From Lysobacterales bacterium (GTDB lineage Bacteria > Pseudomonadota > Gammaproteobacteria > Xanthomonadales > Wenzhouxiangellaceae), in NCBI GenBank assembly GCA_002722315.1, contig PBLG01000021.1, positions 62,001 to 126,000 of the forward strand: DNA of 64,000 nucleotides, in the 5' to 3' direction. Shown piece by piece: positions 23,657 to 31,369 of the stretch. Each line of letters begins with the position of its first letter. Within the stretch, counting starts at the first letter, position 1. The notes beneath the pieces are model-generated. The model made no database searches and was not told the DNA's origin. It saw only the letters and a program-made list of their open reading frames with translations. A program made the translations under genes and the position numbers.

Positions 23657-24916
23657 CTAGTTCCAGATCGGCTGGGCGAACGGCTCCACGGTAACCCGTT
23701 CGCCGGCCTCGACGTCGCCCTGGTCCGGCGCGAGGTTGATCAGGCAGTTGGCTTCACTCATGGAGCGCAGTACGCCTGAACCCTGGTGGCCGAACGGTTC
23801 GACCATCATGCCGTGTTCGCCTGAAACCAGCCGCCCGCGCTGGAATTCGCGGCGGCCCGCTTTCTTGCGTATTGCATTGCGCGTGGGCACTTCGAACGCC
23901 AGCGGGGCCGCGGGCCGAGCGCCCGCCAACTTGACCAGCGCAGGGCGCACCAGCTGGATGAACGTGACCATGGCCGAGACCGGGTTGCCCGGCAGTCCGA
24001 AGAAGATCGCCTTGTCCAGGTGCCCGAAAGCCAGTGGCCGGCCAGGTTTCATGGCCACCTGCCAGAACCCGACGCTGCCGACTTTTTCCAGCGCTTCGAG
24101 CACGTAGTCGGCCGCGCCCACCGACACGCCGCCGGTGGTCAGTACCGCATCGAATCGGGAGGCGCGCCGCAGCGCCTCGTCAAGCGCTTCGGGAACGTCC
24201 GGGACGATCCCGAGATCGTGGATTTCGACGCCGAGTTCGGACAACAGGCCGAACAGGGTATGGCGGTTGGAATCGTGTATCTTGCCCGCCGGAAGAGGGT
24301 CTCCGACCGGCACGATTTCGTCGCCGGTGGAGAAAAAAGCCACGCGCGCCCGCGCCAGCACGTCGACCTCCGCCGCGCCGACCGACGCGAGCACGCCCAG
24401 GTCGGCGCTGCCGATCCGACGTCCGACATCGAAGACCTTCTGGCCGCGCGCGACGTCCTCGCCGGCGGCGCGGACGTTGGCGCCGGTCTTGCAGCCCTCG
24501 GTGAAGATCACCTGGTCGCCGTTGCGCTCTGTGCGCTCCTGCATCACAACCGAATCGGCGCCGGCCGGCAGCACCGCACCGGTCATGATCCGCACGCACT
24601 CCCCGGGACTCACCTCGCCGTCGAAAGGGTGGCCGGCGAAGCTCTCGCCGACTTCGCGCAATCGCGCGCCGGGTTCGGCCAGGTCTGCGGCCCGCACTGC
24701 ATAGCCGTCCATGGCCGAGTTGGTGTGATTGGGTACGTCTATTGCGGCGCTGACCGGCTCGGCCAGGATCCGGCCCAGGGCCTCGCGCAACCCCAGGCGC
24801 TCGCGGCCGGTCACGGCCTCCACCTGTTCGAGTATGCGACCGCGCGCCTGCTCCAGCGGCAGCGCCGGACCGTCGTGGCCGCAACCGCCGCCTGCCTTGA
24901 GAGCCGATGGTGTCAT
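23657..24916 (-). CDS. moeA: Molybdopterin molybdenumtransferase MoeA
   Basis: Inserts molybdate (or tungstate) into adenylylated molybdopterin. It has 419 residues with the full MoeA layout: DVPNHTNSAMDGYAVRAADL near residues 60-80, RIMTGAVLPAGADSVVMQE, the MoaB-like domain ILTTGGVSVGAADYV-type segment, and FFGLPGNPVSAMVTF. Its start overlaps the mobA stop (ATGA), so insertion and dinucleotide formation are coupled. It converges on the DUF6494 gene, ten bases away. Confidence 0.94.
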   Translation of the reverse strand: MTPSALKAGGGCGHDGPALPLEQARGRILEQVEAVTGRERLGLREALGRILAEPVSAAIDVPNHTNSAMDGYAVRAADLAEPGARLREVGESFAGHPFDGEVSPGECVRIMTGAVLPAGADSVVMQERTERNGDQVIFTEGCKTGANVRAAGEDVARGQKVFDVGRRIGSADLGVLASVGAAEVDVLARARVAFFSTGDEIVPVGDPLPAGKIHDSNRHTLFGLLSELGVEIHDLGIVPDVPEALDEALRRASRFDAVLTTGGVSVGAADYVLEALEKVGSVGFWQVAMKPGRPLAFGHLDKAIFFGLPGNPVSAMVTFIQLVRPALVKLAGARPAAPLAFEVPTRNAIRKKAGRREFQRGRLVSGEHGMMVEPFGHQGSGVLRSMSEANCLINLAPDQGDVEAGERVTVEPFAQPIWN

Positions 24917-25518
24917 GAGGTCTCCTTGCTGAGCACTGCCGCCAGCGCGTCGCGCTGGTCGGGTGTATTGACGTTCAGGAACGCTTCCGGATTGTCGTCG
25001 AACGCAACCCGGACGAACTTTCGACTGGCGTACCAGCGGTCGGGTTTGCGCTCGCCCGAGGCCAGCCTTGCGGCAAGGTCGTCAGCCAGACGACAATCGA
25101 AAAGCGCATGCAGCGAATGCAGCCGTCCCTCGGCTTCGGCGACGGCTATCTCGGCGTTTTCCCGAATCAGCGCGTCGGACAGCCTTCGGACAAGGTCGGA
25201 CGGCAAGCAGGGCGCATCGCAGGGCACACAAAGCAGGTAGTCGGTGCGCACGGTGGAGAATGCCGAATGCAAGCCGGCCAGCGGACCCTGGAAGTCGTCC
25301 AGGCGGTCCTGGACCACCGTCGCGCCCAGGCCGCGATAGCTGTCCAGGGACCGGTTGGCGTTGATGATGATCTCGCCTACCTGGGACTGAAGGGCCCGGA
25401 TCGTCCATTCGATCATCGGCTTGCCGGCGACCTCGACCAGTCCCTTGTCCAGCCCGCCCATGCGACGCGCCTGACCGCCGGCCAGAATCACGCCCGTGAT
25501 GCGTTCGCGCTCAATCAT
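24913..25518 (-). CDS. mobA: Molybdenum cofactor guanylyltransferase MobA
   Basis: Adds GMP to the pterin to make bis-MGD, the cofactor form used by formate dehydrogenases. Nucleotidyltransferase of 201 residues with ITGVILAGGQARRMGGLDKG at residues 5-24, LLCVPCDAPCLPSDLV in the centre, and the C-terminal FLNVNTPDQ motif. The ATG at 25518 is chosen because the family starts just before the GG motif. It overlaps the end of the moeB-like gene by eight bases. Confidence 0.93.
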   Translation of the reverse strand: MIERERITGVILAGGQARRMGGLDKGLVEVAGKPMIEWTIRALQSQVGEIIINANRSLDSYRGLGATVVQDRLDDFQGPLAGLHSAFSTVRTDYLLCVPCDAPCLPSDLVRRLSDALIRENAEIAVAEAEGRLHSLHALFDCRLADDLAARLASGERKPDRWYASRKFVRVAFDDNPEAFLNVNTPDQRDALAAVLSKETS

Positions 25519-26686
25519 TCGTTTCCAGATCCTGCGAGGCGCGGCCGCTGCAGAATTCCGCGTAGTCGACATAGCCCGGGAATTCGCGGTCGTCGGCACA
25601 GTAGCGACACCCCGGGTCCGGACCAAGGGCAAGTTCGCGCATGCGCGTACCGAGCGCATCGAACAGCAGCAGTCGACCGATCAGTGGTTCGCCGACGCCG
25701 GTGGCCAGCTTGATGACCTCCAGTGCCTGCAGCAAGCCGATCACGCCCGGCACGACGCCGAGCACCCCGGCCTCGCTGCACGACGGCGCGAACTCGGGAT
25801 CGGGCGGCTCGGAGAACAGGCAGCGATAGCAGGGCCGCCCGCCGGCGGCAAACACGGAAACCCGGCCTTCGAAGCGCTGAACCGCCCCGTAGACATTCGG
25901 AAGGCCCAGTCGGATGCAGGCATCGTTGACCAGGTAGCGGGTCGGGAAATTGTCCGAGCCGTCGACGATGATCCGGTAGTTCGAGAAAATCTCCTCGACG
26001 TTGTCCGAATTCAGCCTGACCTGGTGCGTTCTTACGTCGATATTCGGGTTGAGGGCTTCCAGCGTGGCGCGCGCCGAATCGGTCTTGGGCGTGCCGACCC
26101 GATCGTCGCGATGCACGACCTGACGGTGCAGGTTGCTGCGATCCACCCGGTCGTCGTCGACCAGGCCGATGGTGCCGATCCCGGCCGCGGCCAGGTAGAG
26201 CGCGGCCGGCGAGCCCAGGCCGCCGGCACCCACCAGCAAAACGCGCGCATCGGCCAGCTTGGCCTGGCCTTCGATGCCGATCTCCGGCAGATTCAGCTGT
26301 CGCGCGTAGCGCTCCGCGCCATCGTCATCGATGCCTTCGGGCCTCGTGCAAGGCAGCCCTTCGCGCTTCCAGCGTTGCATGCCGCCGGTGACCACCGCGA
26401 CCTGTTCGTAGCCGAGTCTTGCCAGCGTATCGGCCGCCAGCAGCGATCGGGGGCCGCTGGCGCAGATCAGCATGACCGGCGCCTCCGGCGGGGCCAGCTG
26501 GTCGATGCGCATTTCGAGTTCGTCTCTGGACAGGGCGTGGGCGCCGGCCGGCATGCCCTGGGCCAACTCGCCGGGATCGCGCACGTCGATCAGCACCGCG
26601 CCGGCGACCAGGCGTTCGTGTGCCTTCGCCGGGGAGAGCTGCTGAATCCGGTCGCGCAATTCGGCAAGACGCTTGTCGAGCACCAT
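25511..26686 (-). CDS. moeB: Rhodanese-MoeB fusion (E1-like MoaD-adenylating enzyme)
   Basis: E1-like enzyme of 391 residues with an N-terminal rhodanese domain (about 8-112, active Cys75 in LICASGPRS). The ThiF/MoeB domain follows: GAGGLGSP at 153-160, VDDDRVDRSNLHRQV at 176-190, and zinc ligands Cys286, Cys289, Cys360 and Cys363. It would adenylate the C-terminal glycine of a MoaD-like carrier and deliver rhodanese-bound sulfur to it, as MOCS3/Uba4 do, but with the domain order reversed (rhodanese first). The MoaD paralogue gene lies only five bases upstream. Confidence 0.92.
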   Translation of the reverse strand: MVLDKRLAELRDRIQQLSPAKAHERLVAGAVLIDVRDPGELAQGMPAGAHALSRDELEMRIDQLAPPEAPVMLICASGPRSLLAADTLARLGYEQVAVVTGGMQRWKREGLPCTRPEGIDDDGAERYARQLNLPEIGIEGQAKLADARVLLVGAGGLGSPAALYLAAAGIGTIGLVDDDRVDRSNLHRQVVHRDDRVGTPKTDSARATLEALNPNIDVRTHQVRLNSDNVEEIFSNYRIIVDGSDNFPTRYLVNDACIRLGLPNVYGAVQRFEGRVSVFAAGGRPCYRCLFSEPPDPEFAPSCSEAGVLGVVPGVIGLLQALEVIKLATGVGEPLIGRLLLFDALGTRMRELALGPDPGCRYCADDREFPGYVDYAEFCSGRASQDLETND

Positions 26687-26691
26687 GCGGC

Positions 26692-26964
26692 TCAGCCTCC
26701 CGCCACGGAGGGTACGACCAGCAGCGAATCGCCGTCCTCGAGCACGGTATTCAGTCCGTCATGGGCGCGGATGTCGCGCTCGCGAACGAACAGGTTCACG
26801 TGCGGACGTACCTGGCCGCCGCGGGTCAGGATGCGCAACCGCGCCTCGGGGTAAAGGCGTCCCAGTTCGTCCAGCGCCTCGCTCACGCTGCCGGCTTCGA
26901 CTGCGATTTCGCGAGCGCCGCCGGCCAGCGAACGCAGCGCATCGGGGAGTTCGATCTTGATCAT
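26692..26964 (-). CDS. Second MoaD/ThiS-family ubiquitin-like sulfur carrier
   Basis: Beta-grasp protein of 90 residues ending in VVPSVAGG, the di-glycine tail needed for adenylation and thiocarboxylation. Differences from the moa-operon MoaD include a central QVRPHVNLFVRERDIRAHDG segment typical of MoaD/ThiS proteins of the MoaD2/CysO type. It sits directly before the rhodanese-E1 gene and after yqeC and a propeller gene. It may be a second MPT-synthase subunit, a carrier for another sulfur pathway, or a protein modifier. Confidence 0.88.
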   Translation of the reverse strand: MIKIELPDALRSLAGGAREIAVEAGSVSEALDELGRLYPEARLRILTRGGQVRPHVNLFVRERDIRAHDGLNTVLEDGDSLLVVPSVAGG

Positions 26965-27021
26965 TTGCTTCTGCTGTCAGGTCCTGGAACGGGTCGTCGC
27001 GTTCGACGAATCCCGATGCTA

Positions 27022-27792
27022 TCACGCGCCTGCGCGACGGATGATTCCGACCGGTGACCGATCGGGGTCGCGCCCCGGGCCGAGGCAGGTCAGTACGACC
27101 CGGTCCAGCGCCGGGCTGGCTTCCAGCATCGCGAATGCGGCGGCTTCGGCTTCGCGTTGCAGTCGCTCGTCGTCGACCTGGTTGATGACCGCGCAGACGT
27201 CGAAGAACTCCGTTCCCTGCAGTAGTCCGTGCTCGGCGCTGAACATGCGTGCCATGTGCTCGGGTCCGATCGGTTGCCCGATCGCAAGTCCCGCGATTTC
27301 GGCAACGCGTTCGGGTCGATGCGCGATTCGCTGGTCCAGAGGTTGCCCCAGAACGGCCGCCGAGACGACGACCAGGACTTTTGCCGCCGATCGCGGCACG
27401 ACCGGCTCGCCGGGTTTGGGCGCCTTGATGCCGCGCATGCGAGCGCCATCGGCCTTGACCAGCGTGAGGTCGAAGCCGCCGGCGGCGTGCAGCGATTCGA
27501 CCTGCTCGGGTGCCAGGCCGGCAACGCGGCCGGTTTTTTCGGAGGGCTGCAAGAAGGCGCGAATCGGAGCGCCGGTGTCGACGGCCGCTTGCCGGATCAA
27601 CTCCCGGGCCGAAGCGACGTTGATTTCCATGCCGGTCCAGCGCGGCGGTCTCGGGGTATGAACGGTCGCGGTCCACGCCACGCGGCCGGGTGCGTCGGCT
27701 GCGATCGCGTACAGGAGGCTCTTCTTGCCGCCGGCGCCCACGGCCGCGACGATTCCCCGGTCCACGCCCAGGGCCCGAAGCAGGGCGGTCAT
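27022..27792 (-). CDS. yqeC: YqeC-family protein (molybdenum hydroxylase maturation)
   Basis: P-loop-like protein of 256 residues. It has VAAVGAGGKKSLLYAIA near residues 15-31 (a modified Walker A), FDLTLVKADGARMRGIKAP, and VINQVDD as a possible base-recognition motif. YqeC proteins accompany selenium-dependent molybdenum hydroxylases in other bacteria; no such hydroxylase, selD or selA is seen here. The gene starts within the stop of the propeller gene (ATGA). A GTPase-like role in Mo-enzyme maturation is plausible but unproven. Confidence 0.8.
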   Translation of the reverse strand: MTALLRALGVDRGIVAAVGAGGKKSLLYAIAADAPGRVAWTATVHTPRPPRWTGMEINVASARELIRQAAVDTGAPIRAFLQPSEKTGRVAGLAPEQVESLHAAGGFDLTLVKADGARMRGIKAPKPGEPVVPRSAAKVLVVVSAAVLGQPLDQRIAHRPERVAEIAGLAIGQPIGPEHMARMFSAEHGLLQGTEFFDVCAVINQVDDERLQREAEAAAFAMLEASPALDRVVLTCLGPGRDPDRSPVGIIRRAGA

Positions 27793-28877
27793 TCGACGCG
27801 ACCGGCCTGGACGCTGAGAATCGGCGGCAGGAAGGCGGGCAGCGCTTCGAAACGTTCGCCCCGGTCGCGGCTGGCGTACACCTGTCCGCTGGACGTGCCG
27901 AAATACACGCCGAGCGGATCAAGACCATCGGTATCCAGCCCGTCGCGCAGTACGGTGACGAAGCAGTTGCGCTGCGGCAGGCCGTCGGTCAGCGCAACCC
28001 AGTCGCTACCGGCATTTTCGGTGCGATACACCCGCAACCGGCCGTCGACGGTGGAACGGAACTGGGACGAATCCTCCGGAATGGTGAACAGCACGTCCGG
28101 ATCGTTCGGGTCCAGGCCGAGGGCGTAGCCAAAGTCGCTTGGCAATCCGGCGGTGATCTCGATCCAGCTTTCGCCGCCGTCGTCCGAGCGCCACGTCCCG
28201 GTATGGCTCTGGCGATAAAGACGGTCGGGGTTGGCCGGATGCATGCGCAACGTGTGATCGTTGTGTCCGGCCTCGGGCTCGGCCTGGGGCAGATAGGGAG
28301 CCCGCACGCCTCGGTTGCACGGGCGAAATCCGGCGCCGCCGTCGTCGGAGCGATACACGCCGCCGGCGGCCAGCGCAGCGAACAGGCGCTGACCCGAGGC
28401 CGCCAGCGAATGCACCGCGCATCCGCCCTTGGCCGGATGCCAGGCTCCCGAGGTAGGGTGCCGATGAAAAGCCTCCAGGCATTCCCAGTGCTCGCCGCGG
28501 TCGTGGGAGACGAACAGCCCGGGCGGCTCGATGCCGGCGTAAATCGTATCCGGCTGCCGCTCGGGGCCCGGCGCCAGACTCCAGATGACTTTCAGGCTTT
28601 CCGGTCCGTCGTCGTCGCCGTGTCGCGGCACGTCGCTCAGCGGCTGCCAGTCGCGCCCGGCATTTTCGGTGCGATATATGTGTATGCCCCAGATGGGGTG
28701 ATGGGCCGCCGCATAGCCGGTGCGGCCCCCATCGCGAGGGTCGAGGAAGGCGCGCTGGATTTCGTAGCCGGCAAGATGCGGACCCTCGATGTCGAATCGC
28801 CGACGAGATGCATCGCTGCGGGCGATGAACAGGCCCTTGCGGGTGCCGACGAGGATCGCGACTGCTGATTGGCTCAT
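27789..28877 (-). CDS. BNR/YVTN-repeat beta-propeller protein (sialidase-like fold)
   Basis: Protein of 362 residues built of BNR/Asp-box repeats (for example YRTENAGRDW, VSHDRGEHWE, YRSDDGGAGF, WRSDDGGESW, YRTENAGSDW, ASRDRGERFE), about six blades. It has no signal peptide and begins MSQSAVAILVGTRKGLF, so it is cytoplasmic. Database names such as exo-alpha-sialidase follow the fold, and sialidase catalytic residues were not found. It is translationally coupled to yqeC and upstream of the MoaD paralogue and rhodanese-E1. The ATG at 28877 is chosen because longer in-frame extensions are not family-like. Confidence 0.82.
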   Translation of the reverse strand: MSQSAVAILVGTRKGLFIARSDASRRRFDIEGPHLAGYEIQRAFLDPRDGGRTGYAAAHHPIWGIHIYRTENAGRDWQPLSDVPRHGDDDGPESLKVIWSLAPGPERQPDTIYAGIEPPGLFVSHDRGEHWECLEAFHRHPTSGAWHPAKGGCAVHSLAASGQRLFAALAAGGVYRSDDGGAGFRPCNRGVRAPYLPQAEPEAGHNDHTLRMHPANPDRLYRQSHTGTWRSDDGGESWIEITAGLPSDFGYALGLDPNDPDVLFTIPEDSSQFRSTVDGRLRVYRTENAGSDWVALTDGLPQRNCFVTVLRDGLDTDGLDPLGVYFGTSSGQVYASRDRGERFEALPAFLPPILSVQAGRVE

Positions 28878-28900
28878 GATGGGGCTCGGTGTCGGAAAAT

Positions 28901-28928
28901 TTGAGCTAGGATGCGCTTTCAGTATAGC
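28901..28928 (+). promoter_or_regulatory. Candidate sigma-70 promoter of the Mrp/ApbC gene
   Basis: TTGAGC (28901-28906), a 16-base spacer and TATAGC (28923-28928), 13 bases before the ATG. The boxes are decent, but the short distance would leave a leader of only a few bases. Confidence 0.45.
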
Positions 28929-28941
28929 CAAGGGACAGGAC

Positions 28942-30027
28942 ATGAGTTCGGATACGGAAGCACGCGCCAGGGAGATATTTGATGCCTTCCACGATCCGGT
29001 TCTGGGGCCGGAACTCAAGCGCGCCCTCGGCGAGCCCGAGATCTCGGTCGACGGCACCAACGTCGAGCTCGCCCTGAAGCTGGGCTTCCCGTCGCGCCGC
29101 CACGGCCGCCGTCTGGCCCGGGCGCTCAAGGCCCAACTCGAGGCCGACGACGCCATCGGGCGAGCCGAGGTTCGCACCAGTACCGAGATAGTGCCCCACC
29201 AGACACAGCCGAACGTGGAGCGGTTGAAGTCGGTCAAGAACATCATTGCCGTTTCCTCGGCCAAGGGCGGCGTCGGGAAATCGACCGTCGCTTCCAACCT
29301 GGCGCTGGCGCTGGTGGCCGAAGGCGCCTCGGTGGGCATGCTGGATGCCGACATCTACGGCCCCAGCCAGCCGCGCATGCTGGGCGTCAAGGGGCGGCCG
29401 GATTCTATCGACGGCCACTCGATCGAGCCGATGAAAAGCTACGGCATCGAATCGATCTCGGTGGGATATCTCATCGACGACGACGAGCCGATGATCTGGC
29501 GCGGGCCGATGGTCACGCGCGCCATGCAGCAATTGCTGGGCGATACCCGCTGGAGCGACCTGGACTATCTGATCGTCGACATGCCGCCCGGAACCGGCGA
29601 TATCCAGTTGACCCTGTCGCAGCAGGTGCCGGTTGCCGGCGCCGTTATTGTTACTACGCCGCAGGACATCGCCACGCTGGATGCACGCAAGGGCCTGCAG
29701 ATGTTTCGCAAGGTCAATGTTCCGGTGCTGGGCGTGGTCGAAAACATGAGCCTGCATATCTGCAGCAAGTGCGGCCACCAGGAGCATATTTTCGGCGCCG
29801 GCGGCGGCGAGCGCATCGCCGAGGAATACGGCGTCCCATTGCTGGGGTCGCTTCCGCTGGATACCACGATCGGCAAGCATGCCGACGGAGGTTGCCCGAC
29901 CGTGGTGGCCGAGCCCGACGGGGAGATTGCCGGAAAATTCATCGAAATCGCGCTGCGCATGACGGCCAAGCTCTCGCTTCAGGCCGCCGACTATACGCAC
30001 CGGATGCCGAAGATCGTCATACGCTGA
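28942..30027 (+). CDS. apbC: Mrp/ApbC (NBP35-type) Fe-S cluster carrier ATPase
   Basis: Cytosolic P-loop protein of 361 residues that binds and transfers [4Fe-4S] clusters. An N-terminal DUF59-like domain covers about 8-85. Deviant Walker A SSAKGGVGKST is at 105-115 and Walker B YLIVDMPPGTGD follows. The cluster-bridging pair is Cys274 and Cys277 (CSKCGH). It heads the Fe-S-rich block that ends in formate dehydrogenase, so it may load those clusters. Start at 28942; upstream in-frame codons overlap the divergent propeller gene and are ignored. Confidence 0.94.
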   Translation: MSSDTEARAREIFDAFHDPVLGPELKRALGEPEISVDGTNVELALKLGFPSRRHGRRLARALKAQLEADDAIGRAEVRTSTEIVPHQTQPNVERLKSVKNIIAVSSAKGGVGKSTVASNLALALVAEGASVGMLDADIYGPSQPRMLGVKGRPDSIDGHSIEPMKSYGIESISVGYLIDDDEPMIWRGPMVTRAMQQLLGDTRWSDLDYLIVDMPPGTGDIQLTLSQQVPVAGAVIVTTPQDIATLDARKGLQMFRKVNVPVLGVVENMSLHICSKCGHQEHIFGAGGGERIAEEYGVPLLGSLPLDTTIGKHADGGCPTVVAEPDGEIAGKFIEIALRMTAKLSLQAADYTHRMPKIVIR

Positions 30028-30144
30028 ACGCGCGGCAACGACCGCAGCCACCGGCGTTCGCTCCGAACGACCCGGCGAACTCGACGGACGCTGCGCCAGC
30101 GCTCGTGCATAATCGGGCTTGCGGTTTTTCGCTACGGGATTGAA

Positions 30145-30624
30145 ATGGTAGAGTCGCAAATCGAACGCAGTCCGGTGACCGGCATCACGCTGATGATGCA
30201 GCAGGATTCTGCCGGCTGGCAGCTGATCGGCCTTTTTCCGGAAACCGGGCCGCCGCAGGGTGCTGCCCGCCGGCGGCTGGTACGCGACGACGGCGACACA
30301 AGGCTCTATCAGTGGCAGGGCTTGTCGCTGCGCCTTCTTCCGGACCAGGGCGACGACTACATCTACAACCTCACCAGTCCAAGGCCGATGCTTTTCGTGA
30401 TCTGCAAATCCGGCGAAGATGGTCGCCCGATACCGCTGCGTATCACGGCGGACCAGGACGACTGTGTCGCGGCCGTGGAAGTCGACGAGATCGTCTTCCG
30501 GGCGCCAATGCCTCGGCCGATCATCGATTGGATCAGGCAATATCTTGAGGTGCATTGGGAACCCGGACCGCGCAAGAACAAGCGTGGCGGCGGTGACGGC
30601 CGCCAGAGAACACGGGACTCTTGA
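30145..30624 (+). CDS. DUF3305-family protein
   Basis: Protein of 159 residues recognised as DUF3305: SPVTGITLMMQQDSAGWQL at the start, LRLLPDQGDDYIYNLTSPRP in the middle, and PMPRPIIDWIRQYLEVHW near the end. It is predicted to be soluble. The function is unknown, but DUF3305 and DUF3306 genes travel with formate dehydrogenase operons in many proteobacteria, as here. It lies five bases before the DUF3306 gene. Confidence 0.85.
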   Translation: MVESQIERSPVTGITLMMQQDSAGWQLIGLFPETGPPQGAARRRLVRDDGDTRLYQWQGLSLRLLPDQGDDYIYNLTSPRPMLFVICKSGEDGRPIPLRITADQDDCVAAVEVDEIVFRAPMPRPIIDWIRQYLEVHWEPGPRKNKRGGGDGRQRTRDS

Positions 30625-30628
30625 ATCG

Positions 30629-31369
30629 ATGAGCAGAAAAAAACGCGAAAATCATGAAACGACGCCCGGCGAGGGGCATGAGTCCGAGCCGTTTCTGCTT
30701 CGCTGGGCGCGGCGCAAGGCTGGCGGCGCCGAATACGCCGATCCTCGCGAACTCGAGCAATACGAACCTGTCGAGCAACAGAAATCCGAAGCGCCGGGCG
30801 CCGAGTCGCAGGCGCCCGATGCGACCGACTCCGATGGCGCAATGGCTCCCGGAGATGCAGCGCTGGGCCAGCCCATGGACGACGAAGACAAGGGCGACGA
30901 CGACATGCCTTCTCTGGACAGCATCGACGAAGGCGGCACCGTAGCCGACTTCTTTTCGCCGGGAGTCAGTCAAGGACTGCGCCGCGCGGCACTGCGTCGC
31001 CTGTTTGCGCAAAGTGCATTGCCGGTAGGGGACGATCTGGATGACTATGCCGGGGACTACACCAAATACACCAAACTCGGCGACCTGGCGACAAATGCAA
31101 TGCGCCACCGGCTGGAACTGGCCCGCAAGCGCCTGCTCGAGCGAAATCCGGAAAGCGCGCAGGACCAGCTCGCGGTCGACGACGGGCCGTCGCAGACGGC
31201 AGCATCGACCGCTGATGCCGAGGACGATCCCGACACGAAACCGATGAATACAGAAGACGGTCGCGACACGAATAACGCCACCGCTCGAGTCGATGCCGAG
31301 AAATCGGTCGATTCCCCAGACGAAAGATTGCCCGAAGAGAGTTCTGCAAATGATCGAAACCCACGCTGA
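30629..31369 (+). CDS. DUF3306-family protein
   Basis: Protein of 246 residues with the DUF3306 N-terminus (EPFLLRWARRKA) and core (LRRAALRRLFAQSALPVGDDLDDYAGDYT split over the middle). The linkers are long, acidic and probably disordered, and the C-terminal ~80 residues are low complexity. It shares an operon with DUF3305 and the ferredoxin gene, whose start overlaps its 3' end by 20 bases. Family role unknown; association with formate dehydrogenase is consistent. Confidence 0.85.
   Translation: MSRKKRENHETTPGEGHESEPFLLRWARRKAGGAEYADPRELEQYEPVEQQKSEAPGAESQAPDATDSDGAMAPGDAALGQPMDDEDKGDDDMPSLDSIDEGGTVADFFSPGVSQGLRRAALRRLFAQSALPVGDDLDDYAGDYTKYTKLGDLATNAMRHRLELARKRLLERNPESAQDQLAVDDGPSQTAASTADAEDDPDTKPMNTEDGRDTNNATARVDAEKSVDSPDERLPEESSANDRNPR

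Noticed and set aside
27022-27792. Selenium-dependent molybdenum hydroxylase locus implied by YqeC
   Set aside because: No xanthine-dehydrogenase-type subunit, selD, selA or yqeB gene occurs in the window.
27789-28877. True sialidase activity for the BNR-repeat protein
   Set aside because: No signal peptide and no sialidase arginine triad seen; only the Asp-box propeller repeats are supported.
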